This document shows, piece by piece, positions 1 through 6,654 of a stretch of 10,548 nucleotides of DNA (positions within the stretch are counted from its first letter, which is position 1; the number at the start of each line of letters is the position of its first letter). The position numbers were made by a program, and so were the translations under genes. Source of the stretch: Hyphomicrobiales bacterium (GTDB taxonomy: Bacteria > Pseudomonadota > Alphaproteobacteria > Rhizobiales > Aestuariivirgaceae). The stretch is from assembly GCA_027031305.1 (NCBI GenBank), contig JALVRJ010000326.1, positions 1 to 10,548 on the forward strand, read 5' to 3'. Below the pieces are notes generated by a model that saw nothing but the letters and a program-made list of their open reading frames with translations, ran no database searches and was not told the DNA's origin.

Positions 1-69
1 CCGCCGTGCTGCGGAATCGTGTAAGCCGGTTTGCGAAAGGCGCACATTTCCCATAAGCGGGGGGTTCTC
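1..69 (+). other. Region upstream of serS, possible 3' tail of a preceding gene
   Basis: One reading frame (from base 3) is open from the window edge to a TAA at 54-56 and would encode a basic tail ending [11 protein letters not shown], 13 bases before the serS ATG. Another frame stops at 22-24. Neither tail is recognisable, so I cannot say whether a coding region ends here. A G-run at 58-64 is the only candidate ribosome binding site for serS. I see no convincing promoter in these bases. Confidence 0.25.
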
Positions 70-1350
70 ATGTTCGACATTCGCTGGATACGCGAGCACC
101 CGGAAGAGTTCGACCGTGGCATGGCCCGCCGGGGGCTTCAGCCACAGGCGGCGCGGCTCATCGCGCTGGACGAGGAGCGGCGCAAAATCCTCACCGAGCT
201 TCAGGAATTGCAGAACCGCCGAAACGCGCTCAGCAAGCAGATCGGCCAGGCCATGGCGCGGGGCGAGAAGGAGCGCGCCGAGGAGCTGAAGCGCGAGGTC
301 GCGGCCATGAAGGCACGCATCCAGGAACTGGAGGACATGGCGCGCGAAAAGGAAGCGGAGCTGCGCGCCGCGCTGGCTGCTTTGCCCAACATCCCGCGCG
401 ACGAGGTGCCCGATGGCGAGGACGAGAGCGCCAACGTCGAGGTGCGCCGCGAGGGCGAACCGCCGCAATTCGACTTTACGCCGAAGCAGCATTTCGAGCT
501 GGGCGAGGCGCTGGGCATGATGGACTTCGAGCGCGCCGCGAAGATCTCGGGAAGCCGCTTCGTTGTGCTGCGCGGGCCGCTGGCGCGGCTGGAGAGGGCG
601 CTGGCCCAGTTCATGCTGGACGTGCAGACACAGGAACACGGTTATGAGGAGGTCTGGCCGCCGCTGCTGGTGCGCGACGACGCCCTGTTCGGCACCGGCC
701 AGCTGCCCAAGTTCGCCGAGGATTTGTTCAGGACGACCGACGACCGCTGGCTCATCCCCACGGCGGAGGTGCCGCTGACCAACCTCGTGCGTGAGGAAAT
801 CCTGCCCGAATCCGAGCTTCCCAAGCGCTTCTGCGCGCTCACGCCGTGTTTCCGTTCCGAGGCCGGCGCGGCTGGCCGCGACACGCGCGGCATGATCCGC
901 CAGCACCAGTTCGACAAGGTGGAGCTGGTGAGCATCACCACGCCGGAGGAGGGCAGGGCGGAGCTGGACAGGAAACTGGCCTGCGCCGAGGACATCCTGA
1001 AGCGCCTGGGCCTGCCTTATCGCGTGATGCTGCTGTGCGCCGGCGACATGGGCTTTTCCGCCGAGATAACGTTCGATCTGGAGGTCTGGCTGCCCGGCCA
1101 GAACACCTACCGCGAGATTTCGTCGGTGTCGCTGTGCGGCGATTTCCAGGCCCGCCGCATGAACGCCCGCTACCGCTCCGAGGGCGAGAAGAAGCCGCGC
1201 TTCGTGCACACGCTGAACGGCTCCGGTCTGGCGGTGGGCCGCGCCCTCATCGCCGTGATGGAGAACTACCAGAACGCCAACGGCTCCATCACCATCCCCG
1301 ACGCCCTGCGCCCCTACATGGCCGGCCTGGAGCGCATCGAGGCGAAATGA
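70..1350 (+). CDS. serS: Seryl-tRNA synthetase (class II)
   Basis: It charges tRNA-Ser (and tRNA-Sec where present) with serine in the cytoplasm, using ATP. The product is 426 residues, normal for bacterial SerRS. Residues about 28-105 are charged and heptad-like, forming the antiparallel coiled-coil arm that grips the long variable arm of tRNA-Ser. The catalytic core follows: TAEV at 231-234 (serine site), class II motif 2 with [14 protein letters not shown] at 261-274 (ATP-contacting Arg262), and motif 3 [19 protein letters not shown] at 383-401 (Arg391). The ATG at 70 is chosen because [12 protein letters not shown] matches the usual family N-terminus; an in-frame TTG at 31 would add 13 unrelated residues. 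One oddity is [13 protein letters not shown] near 351-363, where most relatives have Asn in place of Leu355. In related genomes surE usually follows directly; here an RM cassette intervenes. Confidence 0.97.
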   Translation: MFDIRWIREHPEEFDRGMARRGLQPQAARLIALDEERRKILTELQELQNRRNALSKQIGQAMARGEKERAEELKREVAAMKARIQELEDMAREKEAELRAALAALPNIPRDEVPDGEDESANVEVRREGEPPQFDFTPKQHFELGEALGMMDFERAAKISGSRFVVLRGPLARLERALAQFMLDVQTQEHGYEEVWPPLLVRDDALFGTGQLPKFAEDLFRTTDDRWLIPTAEVPLTNLVREEILPESELPKRFCALTPCFRSEAGAAGRDTRGMIRQHQFDKVELVSITTPEEGRAELDRKLACAEDILKRLGLPYRVMLLCAGDMGFSAEITFDLEVWLPGQNTYREISSVSLCGDFQARRMNARYRSEGEKKPRFVHTLNGSGLAVGRALIAVMENYQNANGSITIPDALRPYMAGLERIEAK

Positions 1351-1392
1351 TGTGGACTGGCGCGCCTCGCCCGTGGCATGGCCATCACGTTG

Positions 1393-1401
1393 TGTTATTC
1401 A
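1393..1401 (+). promoter_or_regulatory. Possible extended -10 promoter for the methyltransferase gene
   Basis: TGTTATTCA resembles an extended -10 element (TG, one base, then TATTCA, 4 of 6 matches to TATAAT). It lies in the AT-richest part of the serS-methyltransferase gap, about 37 bases before the GTG start. No good -35 hexamer sits at the expected distance. It overlaps a perfect 10-base palindrome at 1397-1406. This is suggestive only. Confidence 0.25.
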
Positions 1402-1406
1402 TGAAT
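1397..1406. repeat. 10-base perfect palindrome ATTCATGAAT before the methyltransferase gene
   Basis: The sequence equals its own reverse complement and overlaps the candidate -10 element. Palindromes in front of RM genes can be operators or sites bound by the system's own methyltransferase. A single short palindrome is weak evidence, and no second copy or C-protein gene was seen. Confidence 0.3.
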
Positions 1407-1437
1407 CCAGTGGGAACCGCAGGAAGGGGCGATTCGC

Positions 1438-2709
1438 GTGCTTTCACCCGCGCAGCACGAGGCGGCGGATATCATCAGCTATCTTCGGGAGTTCAATCTC
1501 TCGTCTGCGCCCTCGCTGTTCGAGCCGCAGTCAGGCGTTACCATTCACGACAGGGTGGTGGCCGAAGGTCGCCAATATGACCGCTTCATCAACGAGTTCT
1601 GGCCGGCGCGCCAGCGTGGCGGGCATTCCCTGCACGAGATTTCCTACCGTGCGTGCTTCAAGGCGGAGTTGCCGCGTTTCTTCATCGAGCTGCTCAGCCA
1701 TCCGCACGACCTGATCTACGATCCCTTCATGGGACGCGGCACCACCATCATTGAGGCCGCATTGCTGGGCCGGCGCGTGGCGGGCAATGACGCCAACCCG
1801 CTGAGCCGCATCCTCGCCCTGCCGCGTCTGTCGCCGCCGACGGAAGAAGAAGTGCGCGCGCGGCTGGAAGAAATTCCTTTCAACGCCACTTGTCCGGAGC
1901 CGGATATCGACCTTTTCATGTTCTATTCGCCCGCGACCCTGCGTCAGATCCTGAACCTGCGCGAATGGTTGCGACGGCGGCGGGACGAAGGCACGGAAGA
2001 TGCCGTGGACAGGTGGATTCGCATGGTGGCCACCAACCGTCTGACGGGACATTCCAGCGGTTTCTTTTCCGTCTATACGCTGCCTCCCAATCAGGCCGTC
2101 TCGCCGGAGCGCCAGAAGCGCATCAATGAACAACGCAATCAGCGCCCACCGGACAGGGATGTGCCCGTCATCATTCTCAAGAAGACGCGCTCTCTTTTGC
2201 GCAAACTCACACGAGAGGAACGCAAGCGTCTGAGACGGGCGGCGGAAAGCGCCCTGTTGCTCACCAGTGACGCGGCATCGACGCCGGAAATCGCCGATGA
2301 CAGCGTTGCGCTGGTGGTCACCTCGCCGCCGTTCCTCAACACGGTGCAATACGCGGCGGACAACTGGCTGCGTTGCTGGTTCAACCATCTGGACGCCGAA
2401 CGCATCGGTGCGCGGCTGACGGTCACCGCCTCGCTGGAACAATGGCGTAACGCGATGCTGGCGGTGTTGCGCGAGCTGTTCCGCGTTGTGCGCTCCGGCG
2501 GCTGGGTGGCCTTCGAGGTGGGCGAAGTGCGCGGCGGCAGCCTCAATCTCGATGAGGTCATCGCTCCCCTGGGCGAGCGTGCCGGTTTCACCTGCCGTGG
2601 CATCGTCATCAACCAGCAGAACTTCACCAAGACGGCCAACTGCTGGGGGGTGGCCAACAACCGCAAGGGCACGAATACCAACCGCATCGTGCTGCTGGAA
2701 AAACCATGA
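1438..2709 (+). CDS. DNA methyltransferase, N4-cytosine or N6-adenine type, of an RM system
   Basis: The 423-residue product is an S-adenosylmethionine-dependent DNA amino-methyltransferase. Motif I is DPFMGRGTT at 95-103, followed by GNDANPLS at 117-124. The catalytic motif IV is TSPPF at 295-299. A motif X-like stretch (FKAELPRFFI, 74-83) precedes motif I. The roughly 190 residues between motifs I and IV, rich in Arg/Lys at 225-270, probably hold the target-recognition domain, an alpha-class-like order. The C-terminus NRIVLLEKP is typical of these enzymes. The start is GTG at 1438 with AGGAAGGGG at 1421-1429 as ribosome binding site. Its stop overlaps the nuclease start by 4 bases. The inferred role is to protect host DNA from the partner nuclease. 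SPPF does not settle cytosine versus adenine. An orphan regulatory methylase is less likely given the adjacent nuclease. Confidence 0.9.
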   Translation: MLSPAQHEAADIISYLREFNLSSAPSLFEPQSGVTIHDRVVAEGRQYDRFINEFWPARQRGGHSLHEISYRACFKAELPRFFIELLSHPHDLIYDPFMGRGTTIIEAALLGRRVAGNDANPLSRILALPRLSPPTEEEVRARLEEIPFNATCPEPDIDLFMFYSPATLRQILNLREWLRRRRDEGTEDAVDRWIRMVATNRLTGHSSGFFSVYTLPPNQAVSPERQKRINEQRNQRPPDRDVPVIILKKTRSLLRKLTREERKRLRRAAESALLLTSDAASTPEIADDSVALVVTSPPFLNTVQYAADNWLRCWFNHLDAERIGARLTVTASLEQWRNAMLAVLRELFRVVRSGGWVAFEVGEVRGGSLNLDEVIAPLGERAGFTCRGIVINQQNFTKTANCWGVANNRKGTNTNRIVLLEKP

Positions 2710-3353
2710 CCGACCGCGAGGAACAGTTGAAGCGGATCATCCGCCAGATGCTTCAGCCATTGCGTGACATTCCGTTGGACATCATTATCGAGGCCATCAC
2801 CGATGGTTGCACCATCTGGCCCTATGACGGCCACGCGAGAAAGGAGCTGGAAAGGATCGCGGACTTGAGCGTGGCGGGCATCAATGCCAGGGGTATCGAG
2901 GCAGGTCGCCCGAATGAGGTAGGCAACTATTGCGAGCCGTTTGTCATCGAGGCCATCAGGCAAGCCGGTGGCAAGGCGCAAACACCATTGACCAAGGGCG
3001 GCAAAAGAAAAGCTTCCGGATACCCGGACATAGAGGCGGAAATTCTCGATAAGCCCTTTTACATCGAAGTAAAGACCTATAACGAGAGAAACAGGGATAC
3101 GACACAACGTTCCTTCTATATTTCCCCTTCGAATGACTTCAAGGTGACGAAAGACGCCTATCACCTCGTTTTTGCCTTCTGCATGGAAGAGGTGGGAGCT
3201 TCCGGCGGGAAAAGGATCTACAAGGCGAAATCCTGCACCGTCATCGACGCACACAATCTTTCGTGTGACGTGAAATACGAGTTCAATTCCGACAATCGGC
3301 GATTGTACGGCGCGCCGGAAATGATCATCCTTCGCAAGGATTACGAAGTTTGA
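2706..3353 (+). CDS. Probable type II restriction endonuclease, PD-(D/E)XK fold
   Basis: The 215-residue product has a textbook PD-(D/E)XK signature: GYPD at 105-108 and EVK at 121-123, separated by a short hydrophobic strand (KPFYI). Asp108, Glu121 and Lys123 would bind metal and catalyse phosphodiester cleavage. Glu77 in the NYCEPFVIEAI helix may be the upstream conserved acidic residue. GRPNEVGN (67-74) and a Lys-rich loop (97-102) precede the active site and could contact DNA. There is no helicase, ATPase or methylase domain, so a simple type II enzyme fits. Its ATG overlaps the methylase TGA (ATGA), implying translational coupling. By hand count, 3001-3300 is 143/300 GC (48%), against 73% in a serS sample, which points to horizontal acquisition. 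I could not name the exact family or cut site. The ScaI-type endonuclease family is one candidate to test, from memory only. Confidence 0.82.
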   Translation: MTDREEQLKRIIRQMLQPLRDIPLDIIIEAITDGCTIWPYDGHARKELERIADLSVAGINARGIEAGRPNEVGNYCEPFVIEAIRQAGGKAQTPLTKGGKRKASGYPDIEAEILDKPFYIEVKTYNERNRDTTQRSFYISPSNDFKVTKDAYHLVFAFCMEEVGASGGKRIYKAKSCTVIDAHNLSCDVKYEFNSDNRRLYGAPEMIILRKDYEV

Positions 3354-3371
3354 GCTGGCTCATGCTGTCAG

Positions 3372-3447
3372 AGAAGGAGGCGGGTTCTTGAAAGCGGCGC
3401 CTGGAAGTGTTCCAACGACGGAAGCGAAACCTTGCGCATTCTGGTGA
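3372..3447 (+). promoter_or_regulatory. Strong Shine-Dalgarno and 19-codon leader ORF overlapping the surE start
   Basis: AGAAGGAGG (3372-3380) is the best Shine-Dalgarno match in this region. Seven bases later comes TTG at 3388, opening a short frame (MKAAPGSVPTTEAKPCAFW) that stops at TGA 3445-3447. It runs through the surE TTG start at 3432 in a different frame. It could be a leader peptide that couples translation into surE, or a relic left by the RM insertion. The surE start itself has only GGAAG a few bases upstream. Whether the leader is translated cannot be judged from sequence. Confidence 0.35.
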
Positions 3448-4247
3448 CCAACGACGACGGCATTCATGCGCCGGGCTTGCGCGTGGCGGAGGAGATCGCC
3501 TGCGAACTGGCCAATGAGGCCGATGAAGCCGAGGTCTGGGTAGTGGCGCCGGAGGCCGAGCAGTCCGGCGCCTCGCGCTCGCTCTCATTGGCCAGCCCCA
3601 TCCGTCTGCAACAGGTGGGCGAGCGCCGCTTCGCCGTGCGCGGCACGCCGGCTGACTGCGTCATCATGGCCGTGCGCCACCTGATGCCACAGCCGCCGGA
3701 CATCATCCTCTCCGGCGTCAACCGCGGCCAGAACGTCGCCGACGACATCACCTATTCCGGCACCATCGCGGCGGCCATGGAGGGCGCGGTGCTGGGCATT
3801 CCTTCCTTCGCCCTGTCGCAGTGCTACGCGCCGGAACACGCCGACGCCATCCCCTGGCAGGTGGCCCGCATTCACGGCGCAAGGACCATCCGCGCCATCC
3901 TGCACGCCCGCGAAAAGGCCCGCGCCGAGGCTGGCAACCCGCCAGCGCCGGACACCTGCGCCCTGTTCAACATCAACTTCCCCGACTGCGCCCCGGACGC
4001 CGTGCGGGGCCTGCGCATCACCCGCCAGGGCCGCCGCGACGTTCAGCAACTGCTGGTGGAAGAGCGCATCGATCTGCGTGGCCATCCCTATTTCTGGCTC
4101 GCCTTCCGCCGTCAGGTGAATGATCCGCCACCGGACACCGATCTGTATGCCATCTTCAACCGGCTGATTTCCGTCACCCCCCTGATGATGAACCTCACCG
4201 ACGAGCAGGCCTTGGCACGCCTTGGCAAGGCCTTGCGAGATGTCTAG
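3432..4247 (+). CDS. surE: 5'/3'-nucleotidase SurE
   Basis: SurE is a divalent-metal-dependent phosphatase that removes phosphate from nucleoside monophosphates; some members also act on short polyphosphate. It is linked to stationary-phase survival and acts in the cytoplasm. The 271-residue product has the metal-binding NDDG at 7-10, SGASRSLS at 45-52 and SGVNRGQN at 94-101 (metal ligands expected at Asp8, Asp9, Ser45 and Asn97). SGTIAAAMEG follows at 109-118. The start is TTG at 3432, because MRILVTNDDGI is the standard family N-terminus and no in-frame ATG or GTG lies upstream as far as the nuclease gene. This rare start and weak local ribosome binding site suggest low or coupled translation. 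pcm follows after 36 bases, a pairing shared with many proteobacteria. Confidence 0.96.
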   Translation: MRILVTNDDGIHAPGLRVAEEIACELANEADEAEVWVVAPEAEQSGASRSLSLASPIRLQQVGERRFAVRGTPADCVIMAVRHLMPQPPDIILSGVNRGQNVADDITYSGTIAAAMEGAVLGIPSFALSQCYAPEHADAIPWQVARIHGARTIRAILHAREKARAEAGNPPAPDTCALFNINFPDCAPDAVRGLRITRQGRRDVQQLLVEERIDLRGHPYFWLAFRRQVNDPPPDTDLYAIFNRLISVTPLMMNLTDEQALARLGKALRDV

Positions 4248-4283
4248 ATTTCAGGGGAAAACCAACCTCTTGCAAAGGCCGCC

Positions 4284-4997
4284 ATGAAGACGGCGAACAC
4301 CATGACCAATCGCACGGCGGGCATCGCCCATCTCATCATGTCGCTGCGCCACCACGGCATCCGCGACCCGCGCGTGCTCGAGGCCATCGAGAAGACGCCG
4401 CGCGACCTGTTCGTCGAGGAAGGCTGGCGCGATCACGCCTGGGATGACACGGCCCTGCCCATCGCCTGCGGCCAGACCATCTCCCAGCCCTACATCGTCG
4501 CCTACATGACCGAGCAGCTGGAAACGCGACCCGCTCACCGGGTGCTGGAGATCGGCACCGGCTCGGGCTATCAGGCCGCCGTGCTGGCCCGCCTGGTGCG
4601 CCGCGTGTTCACCATCGAGCGCCACCGCCAACTGCTGGAACAGGCGCGCCGCCGCTTCGCCAAGCTGGGACTGACCAACATCGAGAGCCGCCTCGCCGAC
4701 GGCCGCAAGGGCTGGCCCGAGGCCGCCCCCTTCGACCGCATCATCGTCACCGCCGCCGCCGACAAGGTGCCCGAGGCGCTGCTAGACCAACTGGCCGAAG
4801 GCGGCATCATGGTCATTCCCGTCGGCACCCCTTATGGCTACCAGGAGCTGATGAAGATCACCCGCACCGCGCGGGGATACGAACGCCAACGCCTCATGCC
4901 CGTGCGCTTCGTACCCCTGCTGGACGGCCTTCCCCGCCACGATGTGGACAAGGAAGCCAGACACGCCACGCCCGGGCCGGACAAGGCGGAAAAATGA
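4284..4997 (+). CDS. pcm: Protein-L-isoaspartate O-methyltransferase
   Basis: It methylates L-isoaspartyl residues that form by ageing of Asn and Asp in proteins, starting their repair to L-aspartate; S-adenosylmethionine is the donor and the protein is cytosolic. The 237-residue product shows GQTISQP at 63-69 (substrate site), the AdoMet-binding motif I LEIGTGSGYQ at 88-97, the acidic Glu112 after the next strand, FDRIIVTAA at 150-158, and the C-terminal RFVPL at 208-212. Length is slightly above the usual 205-225 because of a charged C-terminal tail after 218. ATG 4284 has AAAGG upstream; an in-frame ATG at 4302 (residue 7) is an alternative. It is very likely cotranscribed with surE. In many relatives an nlpD/lppB-type lipoprotein gene comes next; here the next gene is convergent and unrelated. 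Confidence 0.95.
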   Translation: MKTANTMTNRTAGIAHLIMSLRHHGIRDPRVLEAIEKTPRDLFVEEGWRDHAWDDTALPIACGQTISQPYIVAYMTEQLETRPAHRVLEIGTGSGYQAAVLARLVRRVFTIERHRQLLEQARRRFAKLGLTNIESRLADGRKGWPEAAPFDRIIVTAAADKVPEALLDQLAEGGIMVIPVGTPYGYQELMKITRTARGYERQRLMPVRFVPLLDGLPRHDVDKEARHATPGPDKAEK

Positions 4998-5039
4998 TCA
5001 GGAAGGGCACTTCCGCCGAGGGATATCCAGCCCATGGAC

Positions 5040-5426
5040 TCAAGGGACGGGTAGCAGAAAGGTAGCGGGCAGGCGCAGCTCATCGCGGCAGAGGTTGTAG
5101 GTGCGCACGGCGGCATTGGTGGTCATGACCTCCAGCCCCAGGCCCGACAGCGCGGCCAGGCGGACGAGCCAGTCCGGCGGTGGCAGGTGGCGCTCGCCAC
5201 AACCGTAAAGCAGGAAGTCCACTTCGGCGCGGTGGGTGGAGACGGACGCGAAATCCTCCGCCACCACCTCTTCCGGTGTGCGCGGGCGCCAACGATGGAT
5301 GCCGTCGGGCAAAATGCACAGGCCACCCTCATGGCGAACGTCGGCAAACCGGAAGCCATGATCCCCATAGCTTTTCAGCGGCAGGGGTTCCGGCCACAAC
5401 GGCACATTGTCGGAAGTTGGAGTCAT
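5040..5426 (-). CDS. MTH938-like (DUF498, NDUFAF3-related) small protein
   Basis: The 128-residue soluble product fits the MTH938/DUF498 family in length and pattern. It has a beta-rich N-terminal half (HGFRFADVRHEGGLCILPDGIHRW, about 23-46, given here only as a region), the strand EVDFLLYGCGERH (68-80), and the hallmark C-terminal block VMTTNAAVRTYNLCRDELR at 100-118, ending in LPATFLLPV. The biochemical role in bacteria is unsettled. The human relative NDUFAF3 is a complex I assembly factor, and I do not infer that function here. The gene is commonly found just after secF in alphaproteobacteria, as here except for one intervening gene. ATG 5426 is the only standard in-frame start that fits. 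It has no clear Shine-Dalgarno and lies 31 bases after the stop of the upstream gene, so it probably depends on coupling. Confidence 0.85.
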   Translation of the reverse strand: MTPTSDNVPLWPEPLPLKSYGDHGFRFADVRHEGGLCILPDGIHRWRPRTPEEVVAEDFASVSTHRAEVDFLLYGCGERHLPPPDWLVRLAALSGLGLEVMTTNAAVRTYNLCRDELRLPATFLLPVP

Positions 5427-5457
5427 GCCCGCATGAGCGCCGAAAGGCAGAAGCGAG

Positions 5458-6588
5458 TCAAGGGGTTCGCGCGCGTTTTCCGGGCAGGGTGACGGGTGGT
5501 GGTGTGAACATGAGCAGGCGCTGGTGATCAACCACCAGATAGACCTCGCCGCGGCCATCGGCGTCGAGGTCGCCGGTGAGGATCTGGCTTGTGATGCGCC
5601 CGTCGATGGGCATTCGGTCGATGACGCGCATCTCACCCGAGTGTGTCAGGCTCACCACCGCGAGTTCGTCGCGCCGAATCGAGGGCAGCACGATGTCGGG
5701 ACGGCCATCGGCGTTCCAGTCCAGCGCCACGGCCTGCTGCATGATGCGCGAGCCATATTCATGATTGGAAAACCCGGGCAGGGAGGCGATTTCGCGCAGC
5801 CGCCAGGTGGCGCCGAACCTCTCCAGCCGCGCCACGCGCAGGATGCCCTTCAGGTGAGGCGTTTCCACCCACGCGATCTCGCGCCTGCCGTCTCCGTCCA
5901 GGTCGGCGGCCACGGCCGGGTTGAGCCAGCGGTTGGCCCGCCCGATGAAAGGCGTTTTCGCCAGCAGTTCCAGTCGTTCCTCCCTTCCCCGACCCTTCAA
6001 GGCGTAAATGGCCAGCGCCGCGCCCTTGTTCACGTGCGTCTGCACCACCACGATCTCGTCGGTCGTCTCGTCACCGTCCAGATCGGCCAGGCGCGCCATG
6101 CGGTCCTCGAACACCTGATCTTGCGGCAGGATGGCCTCGATGCGCCGGCCGTTGCGGTTTTTCACCGCCAGCCCGCCGGCCTGGATGTCGTCGCCCAGCG
6201 CGGCATGGGCATAGCGGCGGTTTGGCCGGGTGAGCCAGGCCGAACGGATATTGCGTTTCCCGTATGTCACGCGCGCGTCGGGGATGGCGAAGGGGCGGTT
6301 TTTCGCCCGGAACTTCGGCACCATGCGCGGCGGCAGGGCCACGGCGCGAAAGGCTCCCCCAGGGAGCTTGAGCATGAGCCAGAGGGTGTCGCAACGCTCG
6401 ATGAGCAATTGTCCGGGCAGGCGGCCCAGGTGAATGCCCTCGGGCAGGGCATCACCGGAGCGGATGTCGTAGATGCAGTCCAGCCTTGGTCCGCGCAGCT
6501 CCTTGACCTCGCCGGCCATGGCGGGCACGGACAGGGCCGCCATGATGAACGACGCCACCGACAATGTGCGCCTGAAAAGCGCGCGCAT
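5458..6588 (-). CDS. Secreted FG-GAP/VCBS-repeat protein, partial beta-propeller
   Basis: The 376-residue product begins with a classic Sec signal peptide: basic MRALFRR, a hydrophobic core, then VPAMA with cleavage predicted after residue 25. Four calcium-loop motifs follow: DLDGDETTDEIVV (169-181), DLDGDGRREIAWV (229-241), DWNADGRPDIVLP (290-302) and DLDADGRGEVYLV (340-352). The 50-61 residue spacing is that of FG-GAP/VCBS propeller blades. Only two cysteines occur (38 and 66), which could form a disulfide in the periplasm. There is no C-terminal anchor or second domain, so a soluble periplasmic or secreted protein is expected. Function is unknown; such propellers usually bind ligands or partner proteins. 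AGGAGG sits 8-9 bases before the ATG. It lies 66 bases after secF and 31 before the MTH938-like gene, probably in the same transcript. Similar proteins are, from memory, widespread in alphaproteobacteria. Confidence 0.85.
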   Translation of the reverse strand: MRALFRRTLSVASFIMAALSVPAMAGEVKELRGPRLDCIYDIRSGDALPEGIHLGRLPGQLLIERCDTLWLMLKLPGGAFRAVALPPRMVPKFRAKNRPFAIPDARVTYGKRNIRSAWLTRPNRRYAHAALGDDIQAGGLAVKNRNGRRIEAILPQDQVFEDRMARLADLDGDETTDEIVVVQTHVNKGAALAIYALKGRGREERLELLAKTPFIGRANRWLNPAVAADLDGDGRREIAWVETPHLKGILRVARLERFGATWRLREIASLPGFSNHEYGSRIMQQAVALDWNADGRPDIVLPSIRRDELAVVSLTHSGEMRVIDRMPIDGRITSQILTGDLDADGRGEVYLVVDHQRLLMFTPPPVTLPGKRARTP

Positions 6589-6637
6589 GAAACAGTCCCT
6601 CCTCTCTCGCTCGCCGATGGTGCGCCGCCGCCGCCAC

Positions 6638-6653
6638 TTCCGCCTTGACGGAA
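6638..6653 (-). repeat. Small inverted repeat just after secF
   Basis: TTCCG and CGGAA are separated by six bases, immediately downstream of the secF stop on the minus strand. The 5-base stem is short and no T-run follows, so it does not qualify as a rho-independent terminator. It could affect transcript processing between secF and the FG-GAP gene, or mean nothing. Confidence 0.25.
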
Positions 6654-6654
6654 A

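Noticed and set aside
31-69. N-terminal extension of serS from a TTG at 31
   Set aside because: The extra 13 residues do not resemble the SerRS N-terminus, whereas the ATG at 70 gives the expected sequence.
1531-2442. 303-codon minus-strand frame antisense to the methylase
   Set aside because: It has low-complexity Arg- and Gln-rich composition and lies wholly within a real gene; no family resemblance.
2139-3254. 371-codon open frame on the minus strand across the methylase and nuclease genes
   Set aside because: It runs antisense to two genes with clear catalytic motifs, its product has no recognisable domain, and long spurious frames are expected in GC-rich DNA.
1342-3429. GCGAAA at 1342-1347 and again at 3424-3429 as a target duplication of the RM insertion
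   Set aside because: A 6-base match near the two borders is expected by chance, and the copies are not exactly at the likely breakpoints.
4986-5016. Possible bidirectional terminator between pcm and the MTH938-like gene
   Set aside because: GGAAG/CTTCC (5001-5014) and GCGGAA/TTCCGC (4986-5016) could pair, but the stems are only 5-6 bases, they compete with each other, and no T-run follows on either side.
5524-6648. 374-codon plus-strand frame antisense to the FG-GAP gene
   Set aside because: The opposite strand has a signal peptide, repeat motifs and a good ribosome binding site. The plus-strand product is His/Gln/Val-rich without domains.
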